Assembly: GCA_009778415.1 (NCBI GenBank)
Contig: WRJV01000324.1
Location: 1-16,648, forward strand
Length of the DNA stretch: 16,648 bases
Reading direction: 5' to 3'
Source: Clostridiales bacterium
Lineage (GTDB): Bacteria > Bacillota > Clostridia > Peptostreptococcales > Anaerovoracaceae
In this document: in pieces, positions 6,876 through 16,100 of the stretch
How positions within the stretch are numbered: position 1 is the first letter of the stretch
How the letters are laid out: each line of letters opens with the position of its first letter
Made by a program: the position numbers and the translations under genes
The notes under the pieces: generated by a model
What the model was told of the DNA's origin: nothing
Database searches by the model: none
The model's input: the letters and a program-made list of their open reading frames with translations, nothing else

Positions 6876-6909
6876 ATACAAGTATATACATAAAAAACCT
6901 GATTGTCAA
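6876..6909 (-). promoter_or_regulatory. mazEF promoter with overlapping palindromes
   Basis: On the minus strand a perfect -35 TTGACA (6909-6904) and a -10 TATACT (6886-6881) have a 17-base spacer. The predicted start near 6874 gives a leader of about 26 bases. Two palindromes overlap the -10: GTATATAC (6882-6889) and ATAC-AA-GTAT (6876-6885). They are plausible MazE/MazEF autorepression sites, as is usual for such operons. Confidence 0.75.
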
Positions 6910-7024
6910 CATCCTCAAGCGCATTAAAAATGTTTCTCCGCAACTTAGGAGTTTTCGTTTTTTTTGCCCCTAATAAAGTGAAATGGTTTACCGATGACGC
7001 TGCCATGTGAAAGGAGGATTTGCT
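6910..7024 (+). promoter_or_regulatory. Leader region of the small-protein/giant-protein operon, promoter unassigned
   Basis: This region must hold the promoter of the rightward operon unless transcription enters from further left. I find no SigA-type pair with correct spacing. A weak hairpin CTCC/GGAG (6936-6951) is followed by a T-rich run to 6965, which could be an attenuator but has only a 4-base stem. AACTTAGG (6942-6949) resembles AACTTCGG at 4026-4033 upstream of the sigma gene, at a similar distance from the start codon (83 versus 79 bases). It might be a site for the local sigma factor. AAGGAGG (7011-7017) is an excellent Shine-Dalgarno seven bases before GTG 7025. Confidence 0.35.
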
Positions 7025-7195
7025 GTGCGGAGCAACAGGGAAATAGCGGCAGAGGCGCTGCGCCGAGCTTACGAAAACAGAGCAAAAAGGACGCTTGGGC
7101 GAGGGCGGCTGAGGGTTTTTGGGCTAACCGCAGCAGCAGGCTTCTCTGCAGGAGTGGCAGTGACGCTTTTTTTAAAGAGGGAGGGAAAAAAATGA
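7025..7195 (+). CDS. 56-aa one-TM protein sharing the MRSN motif
   Basis: This short gene starts at GTG 7025, chosen because AAGGAGG ends seven bases before it; an ATG at 7007 lies upstream of that site. The product opens with MRSNREIAAEALRR, differing at one position from the opening of the 101-aa protein of the sigma operon. A basic stretch (AKRTLGRGRLR) follows, then one hydrophobic segment (about 31-50) and a KREGKK tail. No named family is recognised. Its stop codon overlaps the giant gene start (ATGA), so the two are coupled. It may be a second sigma-binding or protease-substrate protein, or a membrane partner of the giant protein. These roles are inferred from the shared motif and position only. 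Confidence 0.72.
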   Translation: MRSNREIAAEALRRAYENRAKRTLGRGRLRVFGLTAAAGFSAGVAVTLFLKREGKK

Positions 7196-10100
7196 ACGCA
7201 AAAATCACAAGAAAACTAATTGCCGTCTGCATAGCTGTTGTCATGGTCATGCAGACGGCGACTTCTGCGCTCGCCTACGTGGGCGGCACTGCTGAACTTG
7301 GCACCGGCAGCGCGGAGCAGGCCGAAGCTTTGCTCAGAAACCTTGGGCTGCTGGACGAAAACGGCGAACTGAACCTGTCACAGAGCGTGATGCTTGACGG
7401 CGTGGGATATTCGCTTGACGAGATTATCGCGCTGCTAAATGACCCAGCCACGGACCTAGCCAAGGTAGGCTATGTGGACGGTACGCCGATCGCCCTTGGC
7501 GACCTCAAGCTCATGATTGAAATCGAAGCAGAGCTGGCACGGATAAAGAGCACGTATTTTTCCGGGCGGGCATTCACCGATGATCAGGTCGCCTCGCTAA
7601 GCGGCTTGCTGGACCAAATCAGCACGCAGGGGATCAGCGCCACGTTTCTGGCACCTGACGGGCAGGCCAAAAGCTATGCCGCGAGCCCGCCAACATTCTC
7701 CATAGAGCTGGCGCCGGGCAGCCCTTCTGAAGTGAGCTATACAAGCCCTGCGCAAGAGACTACGCTCACGTACAATTTGAAGCTGGAAGGCGATTTGGAA
7801 CCCGGCAAGAAATACGGTTTTTCCTGGAAAGCGCTAAGGGGCATGCTGCCTATGGGCTATGTTTTTGCGCAGCTGAGGATGCAAAACACCATAAGCGGGC
7901 CAGTTGCCGTCGCTGAGGGCGCCGATGTTACCGTGGGCGACGCCGAGTCGGGTGCAGACGTCAGCTTCAGCTTCAGCAATTTTCTCGAAAAGTACGGGGT
8001 GCTTACGCTCACATTCTCAGGGAACCTGAACAACCAGATTGGGATGGGCATAAGCGGCGACCTGCGCGGCATCGTCCAGTTTGCCGGCGGCGACGGGCTG
8101 CTGTTTGCGGGCGAGCAAGGAACGGGCGACAGGTACAACCTCCCGTTTGCCGTACACAAGGAGTACGCATTTAGCAACGCCGCCGGAACTTCCAACTACT
8201 CTTGGAGCATGTCGACAAGCAGCGGCACAGTTGAAAAGCTTATGGCGAGCGTTACGGGAGGCTACAACGAAACGGATAATCCGCGATGGTACCTGGTTGA
8301 CTATGATGACGACACAGCGGTAAACAACTTGATCAGGATGGGCTACACCGCCGCAGAAATATACGCCGGCAGTAATGCAAGATTCCAGGTGGACGCGCAG
8401 CTTCTCTTGCTCGACGGGCTCAAAAATACAGGGAGTGGGAATGAAAGGGTCACGGGGTACATGAAAAACGCGCTGCCTGTGGGGTACTCGATAGGCAACA
8501 CGCCCCTTGCCACCCTCGGTTACAGATGGAACGGGAACAGGGTCGAAGCTACTGGGAACGCCGCAAAGCCGCTCAACTTGCCGGACAACTACGACGGGAC
8601 GCCCTATATATTAATAGTGCCGAGGGAATTGAGCAACCCCAACTCGCAGGCTGTCTCCATAGTGATGGAGTCCACGGACGGGCAGGTGCCTTACTCGCTG
8701 AACACGGTCTGGCCGGGGAACCCTATCTACACAGAAAACATGAGCGGGAATTCAAGCGACATGTTCTTCAGCATCGGCGTCGGCAGGCAGCGGACGGTAT
8801 CGTCTGCCGTTTCCGTCTACAACGACCCGAACCTGCGCCCCAAGGTCAATGCCATTGCGGTGCCGGAAGGGACGTACCGCTTCGGAGAATACGTGCCCAT
8901 CACATTTGAATTCAACACCCCTGTGGTGCCGACCGGGATGACGGTGACGATCAACGGCGACACTGTGCAAGCGACCGCCCTTATGATGGGCACGACGGGC
9001 CGGCAGGCTGTGGCGTTTTACAAGGTCAAGGACGTGGACGCCACCACCATCGTCATATCGAATGTCAGCGGCCTAGCGGACCTGTTCGGGAACCCTCCTG
9101 TGTCTGACAACAACGCCGGCATGGGCTGGGGCTTCGCAGGCGTGACTCTTGAAAGCGCATTGATGAAGTTTGCGGTGACAGGCGTTTCCGCTTCTCCGGC
9201 GGTTGTCCAGCCGCCGCTGGTTCAAGACGGGGTAGAGGTGAGGCTGAACCTGAGCCAAGAGCTGGCTTTTCGCAACAAATACGGGAATTTCGACCAAAGC
9301 GGCGGTCAGGAAAGAGAGGCACCCTTCATGGCAGAGGCCAGCAGCCAAGGAACGGCTCCCCACACTTGCCAGCTCTACTTGAGCGAAGCCGGCGACGGGA
9401 CTATTTCGGCGGTCGGCACGATCACAGGCCTAAAGGTTCCATCAGCGGACGAGGCCTACACCGTACAGATATATGCTTCAGAGGGCACGAAAGCAAGCCC
9501 CGGCGTTTGGGAGCCTGTCCCCGGGCAAAGCGCGTCCTTCACTTTGAAAGCCGCAGCTTTCGTGGACGGCTTTGACATTGTCTATCCTGCAGGCGACAAA
9601 TCCGAGCTCTCCCTGGCAGAAACCTTCCGCCCGAAACTGGGCGTGGCGTTCAGCGGCAGCCCCACATACACATCAGGGGCTTGGGCGAGCAGCGACCCGG
9701 ACATCGCTACGATCGGCACAGACGGGCAGGTCGTCCTCACAAACAACAAGCTCGGCAGCGTCAGCTTTGAATTCACCGCCGACGACGGCGGTTTGAGCGA
9801 CCCTGACAGTTCGCACCTGAAGGCAGTTACATCTCATCCGTATGCGGTCGTGGCCGGGGATTCCCCTGCGCTTGTGATTCCGGACGAGTGCAACAGGATC
9901 GTCACTACTAAGGGCGCTCCGGTAGAGGTGCGCTGGAGCAGCAACGCAAAATCCTTCACGTCAGACAGCTTCGTCTACTCTGTGGAGCTTTTTTCAGGCG
10001 AGCTTACCAAAGCGCAGCTTGCCGGGGCCACGCCTATTGCGATGGCTCCGCCTGTCGCGGCAGCAAGCACAGCAAACAGCGCTGTCGTGCCGGGGGATTA

Positions 10101-13100
10101 CCTGACGGAGATATCCGTAGGCGGTACGCCAGCCTACACGATACGGGTTTCGATGCCGCACCCGCTGTTCCCGGCTGATTCGCTTTCGGCAGTCTGCTAC
10201 GTCATAGTCAAACCTGCCCTGCCTGTTGCGCACGTGGAGCTTCCCGCAGGAGGCCTTTACTTATTGGACAGCAGAGCTGCGGCAATCAACTGGTCCATCG
10301 ACAATTACGAGCCGGGCTTCACTCAGGGAGAGTTCAGCGTTGTGCGCGTCAGTACGCAAAACGGTCAAGACGCAACTGAGAACGTGTACACCCAGGCGGT
10401 CTCTGCCCCTAGCGGAAGCTATACGCTGACGCCAAAGAAAGCAAGCGGCCTCAAGGATACCTACATGGTGTCCCTGCGAGCTAAAAACGACGAAGACGCG
10501 GGCTACAGCTGCGATTCCTACCCGCTGTACGCGTACAGCGACGGAGCACTGAAACTGATGGTCGGGGGGCAGAACACCGAAAGCCTGTCCATGGACAACG
10601 AGCCCAAGGTCAGCAGCAGCCTGCCCACTGCGACAGACCGCATCTTGGCGCTTCGCACAGAACTGGCGCTTATCGAATACATAGGCGTCAACTACAGCGA
10701 ATACAACTGGAGCCAGCTCAAGGACGGCATCCGCTGGGACACCAGCGACTCGGAAACGGTCAGCGTCAACTACAAGCAAGGGGGCCTGTACGAAGACCTG
10801 TCACGGTTTTCCATGAACACCTACTTGCCCGAGACGCAGATGGCGCTGTCCAGTTTGAAGGACGGCAAAGCCACAGTCGCTGCTACCCATGCAAACACCG
10901 GCATGAGCGCGTCTGTGCAGGTGGACGTCAAGACGCTCAGGGAGAAGTTCTACCTGTTTTCGCTAACGCCTATGCAAAAAACGGCCTTGACTTACACAGA
11001 CGGCAAAGGCGTGAAGAAAACCGTGTACACCAATGACGAGGGCGTATTGGCCCTTTACGAGCCAAACGGGATAGGATCGGATGTGCAGCTCAAGTCGGAA
11101 GGCGCCGGCGGCGCTGTCTTCATGGGGACGTATTACCAGGCCAACCTGCTGTCCGGCGAACGGGACGCCACGAAGCTGCAGCTTTATCCTTTGAACACGT
11201 TTAAGCTCCGCCAAGTCGCGAAGGTTGACATTTTTCTCAAGAAGCCAGACGGAAGCCCCTATGCAGGCGATCTGGCGCTTCGCGGCGGTGCATACAAAAA
11301 CGGGGGCTACTGCCAAGACGCGCTGCTGCTGGGCAATGCGGTCCCCGGCCCCGGAAACCCGCTAAAAGACGGGAAAGCCAGCCAAACAGTGACAATAGGT
11401 TCTGACGGCAAGCTGACGGTTTACATGGACTCCACAGAGTTCTGGTCTTTGGAAAAAGGCGAGGGCAACACCGCCGGCACGACGCTGAGCCCCACCGACG
11501 ACATGCAGTACATTTTCGAACTGTCCGGCATGAACGGCTATTTCCCGCTTCTCATCTACACAAACGGGAACATCACGCTTGAGGACATCATGCGCAGCGC
11601 AGGCAACGTGACTGAGCTGGAAAGCCACGCAGGCGGGCCGCAGCCTTTCATCTCAAACCAAGCCATGGACTACGTCATTTCCGGAAACAGGCTGGTGGAC
11701 GTGCGCAAGAGCACGGGCCACATCGGGCCGAATTCAACGTACCCGGACACAAAGCTGCTCACCACGGCCCTCCTTTGGGGGCTGGACCCGTCAGCATTGA
11801 ACTACAGGCTCGACCTGTGCGACGAGTTTGGCTACATTCCGGCTGCGCAGCAAAGCAAGGTAGTCACGTACCCCTTTTCCAGCATGCCTGTGGTCCGCAA
11901 TGAGCTTACGCTAAGCGAGACGACCATGACAAAGTCCGGATGGATGCCGGACAAATCAGACAGGGGGCTTGTGGCCAGGTTGTCTGCAGGCGGTGCCATG
12001 ATAGCGGAACAACCCGTGCTGCCAAGGGCAGTGGACCTGACCAGGACGCCGAAGCTTACCGAGACGCAGGAAATCACCAGTTTGATGGTGAGTTTGAAAA
12101 ATTCCAGCAACCTCCCGAACCCTAGCATGGACAATCCTGATTCCATGACTAGCAATGTCCTCGGGCTGCTGGGAGGGCTCTGCGGCGGCGCTAATGGTGC
12201 AGGCTGCAAGATGATCATCACCCCGGGAGAGGACAATTCGACCTTCAACGCGTTTATCTGGGCAGGGTACAACAGCCTTGGGCTTGACAAAATCGACTAC
12301 GATTCAAACGGCATGGTTTTAGACACCGCGTTCAACCAGCACAGCCTGTCTGCCGCGCCCAGCCTGAAAGACGCAAAAGAGATGGCCAAGGGCGAATACG
12401 AAGTCGGCAAAACCATCAAAGAGGCGAAAGACAACTCAAGCAAGAAAAAAGCCAGCAAGGACTACGACGTCACCGGACAGCTTGAGGGTTATTTCGAAGC
12501 GCAAATCCAGTACAATTTTGAAACCGGCAAATGGGACATCTACGTGCTGGGCGGCGGCTTCACGTTCGGGATCGGCGTGGGCTACAAGATCACCTACAAC
12601 CAGATGGTGGGTCCTGTGCCCGTGACAGCCGAATTTGAATTGGGCGGCGCCCTTCAGCTTGACTTCAAGGCGGCGCTGCGCCGCAGCGAGCAGCCCGGCC
12701 TTCCTTGGGCGCCTGCAGTGGACGCAGACTACGTCAACGACTTTTTGACCAACCTGCGGGTTGCGCTCTACGTCAGCGCCTTCGCGGGGTTTGGCTTCGA
12801 CTATTCGGTTGTCGCCTTGAAAGTAGGGCTTTTTGGCAGGCTTGACGGGGATTTCCAGTTCAAATTCCTGTCAAGGGAATACCTTGACAACGCCTCGCAG
12901 CGGCAGGTCAACGGACAGGGCATTCAGCTTTCCGGCACAGTAGGGATCAAATTCGTCGCATCCTTCCTGTTCATCTCCTACGAATACGTGCTGGCATCGG
13001 TGCAGGCGGGCTACCATTGGGTTTTCAACGACTGGGCTGCAATAAACAACTATTGGGGCAGCGCGGCCACTGGGACCGGCCCCGGTGCCATGGCCTCGGC

Positions 13101-16100
13101 GCTGGCAGCAAGCGCACCCGTCAGCGGGCTTGTGCCTGTCCACAGCTCTGCCACGATGCAGAGCCGCAGCTACCTCGACGAATTTGCCCGGTCCTGGGGC
13201 AGCACGAGGCAGCTCCAGACCAACGCGTACCCCTATGCCTTTCCGCTGGTGACGGAAGACGGCCAGCTGCTGCTTTTCGTCTCAGACAACAACAGCTCAA
13301 ATGTCAGCGACACGCGGGTATTCGCGACGTCCCTTTCAGGTGACAGTTACTTGCAAGGCTCAGAGATCGCGGCGCCGGCAGGGTTTACGGGCTACGGCGA
13401 CAGCGGGCTTTCACTCGCTGGCGACAAGGGCTTCGCTGCAGCCGCATGGGTCAGGCAGAGCGCGGCGCTGCCACCCAAGGACCCGGATCAGCCCCTTAGC
13501 AGCGCGGAACAGGCACTCATGATGAACGGCACGGAAATTGTGGCATCTGTGTATGACGGCTCAAACTGGACGTCTACGCGGCTCACAGAGAACGCTCTGC
13601 CGGACATTGCCCCGGTGGTGGCAACGGACGGCAGCGGGAGCGCAGTCGCGGCATGGCGCAGCGTCTATGCCGGGGACGAGTCGGACCTACTTGACTTCTC
13701 GCAGCAGGACAACATCCTCTACAGCATTTACCAAAGCGGAGCATGGAGCATGCCAAGGCAGCTCTACAACGGCACGTCCGGCATGGTGCGGGGCATCACG
13801 GCGGCAATGCTGCCGGACAAAACGGCTGCGGTGGCTTACTCGCTGGACACGAGCGGCACCGGAAACGCAGCGGAATACGAGATCGGTTACGCAGTCGTCG
13901 ATTCTGACGGAAACCCCGAATTCAGTGCTGTCATCACCAAAGACCAATGGCTAAACGAAAACCCGCAGCTGGCTGTTGCGGCATTTGCGACGGGCGACGT
14001 GCGCTTCGTGCTCGGGTGGCACAGCATGAGGGAAGGCTTAAGCGACATCCGCATGGCGTCTTTCGATGCGGACGGCATGCTTTCCAACAGCTTCCCGGAT
14101 TCGATCGAGCAGGTGGCAGGCGGGAGCAGCGTCAATATAGACGGGAGGTTCCGCTTTGCGAAGATGGGCAAGGCTGAAAACGGCATCGAAAACCTTTCAA
14201 TACTGTGGCCTCAGAGCGTGGACAATGACCAGGGCGAGGTCGACCACGGCATGCTGTGCGCTGTGAAATTCATGCGCGCCGGCAACGGCCTTGGGATTTC
14301 TGCCGCGCTGGACGTGGCAGAGCTTCCGGTGCGCACACTGATCGACCATTTCGACGCCTATGTTGCCAGCTCTGACGGTACGACTATAAAAGCAGTGATT
14401 CAAGGCACCGAGTACAAGGACATAAGCATTGACGACCCCGGCACTTACGACGTCTTTCAGGACCTTGCAGGGAACCCGGTTTATGTGGGCAAGGCAGAGA
14501 CCATGCTCTTTACTGTAGCCGAGACCTATCAGAACAAGGTGCAGCTTGACAGCCTGCTTGTGGATTACGCCGACCTGAGCGCAAACGCCCTCACTCCCAT
14601 CCAGTTCACCATCTCCAATGCAGGCATGGCGCAGATAGACAGCGTGGACGTGAGCATCGGCGGCATCCTGACGACTTTCGACGATTTGGCGCTCCTCCCA
14701 AACGGCAGCCGGACGCTGGTTTGCTGGCACCCTGTGGGCAGCAAGGTAGAAAACCTGGAATACGCCCTGACAGCTCATTTCGGGGCGAGCAAAGATACGC
14801 TCACAGGCACAGCCTACCTCGACTACCCAGACCTTGGAATCTCCAAAATGAAGCTGGTTTCAGAGGAGCAGGGCATCCGCACAATGCAGCTGACGCTTTA
14901 CAATGCTTCTGCCGCGACACTGGCAGGCGGCAAGCACCGGAGCGTACACCTGGGATTCTACGACGATTCACTGCTTCAGAATATCCAAGAGGTAAAGTGC
15001 AGCGCTCCGGAGGTAGCCGTGAACCAGGACAAGACCTTGACGGTTTCGGGAGAGGAGAACCTTCGCCTGATCGACGAGGGCGCGTTCAACTTGGAACTGC
15101 GGTTTGACATCGGCCAGTACGTGAAAAGCGCAGGCCTTGATGAAATTCCAGACAGCGGCATGCGCCTATTCGCAGACGCTTGGATCACCGAAACAAAGCA
15201 AGGCGCAAGCATTGCCATGCCGGAATACTACAAGAACAACAACAGTGCTTCCGCAGTGTTCGACAGCTTGCTTATCCGCATCGGGCAGCCGGTCAGCCTG
15301 GCGGTTGAGCAGGGCGTCTCAGGCAGCGGCAATGCCACCGCAGAAGTCACGGTGCGGAACAATTCGTTGACAAGCAGGACTGGCGGGAATGTCGTCGCCA
15401 CGCTCATTGACGCGGGCGGGAAACCAGTCGAAACCCTGCAAAGCTATGTCAACGGCGCGATTTCTCTCGGTGGCGAGGAGTCAACGGTTGTCAGCTTTTC
15501 GTTTTCAAAACCCGGAAGCCGGGTGCTGGCAAGCTATGGCAGCTTTGATGATGCCAGCGATTCGAACGCGGGGCTTTCGTCCCTCAGTTTTGAGAATTTG
15601 CCTGTGAGGCTGCCTGACTTTACAGCGGATTCGCTTGGAAACAGCAGTTGCTCTGTAGCTAACGGTGTTGCCAAGTCCACTAGGGTAAGCTTTGTCGCAG
15701 AAAACCCGGGGGCGTCAGTGGCAGTTTCCGTAAACGGCACGGCGCTGGCCGATGCAAACAGCATTGTCGCCCTTGCCAAAGGAGACACGGTTATTGCCGT
15801 AGAGGTTACATCAAAGGACGGCACCGCAAAGCGCATCTACGCACTTACAGTTAATACGACGTTTGACACCGGCGGCGGTGGCGACGGTGACAAAAAAGGC
15901 CCCGGCGGCAGCAGCGGTGGCGGGGCGTCCACGCGGATTGAAGAAGACGAGACGCCGCTAAGCAATGTGAAGACTTTACAGGAGCAATATGCAGACGAGC
16001 TATATAAATTGGGCTTGTTCCTCGGCACCGTTGCCGGCGCGGATCCGCCGGTGTACGAACTTGACGGCCCGCTGACCCGCATCCAAGCACTGGTCCTAGT

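Noticed and set aside
6936..6966. Intrinsic terminator upstream of the giant operon
   Set aside because: The stem is only four base pairs and the T-run is interrupted, which is too weak to call.
6994..7191. 66-residue N-terminal extension of the giant protein
   Set aside because: It would place non-secretory sequence before a good signal peptide. ATG 7192 has its own Shine-Dalgarno and the region is coded in another frame by the 56-aa gene.
14197..14778. 193-aa minus-strand frame inside the giant gene
   Set aside because: It is a shadow of GC-rich coding DNA. The opposite frame encodes coherent domains and there is no start signal. The same applies to 10261-10779 and other long frames within 7192-16584.
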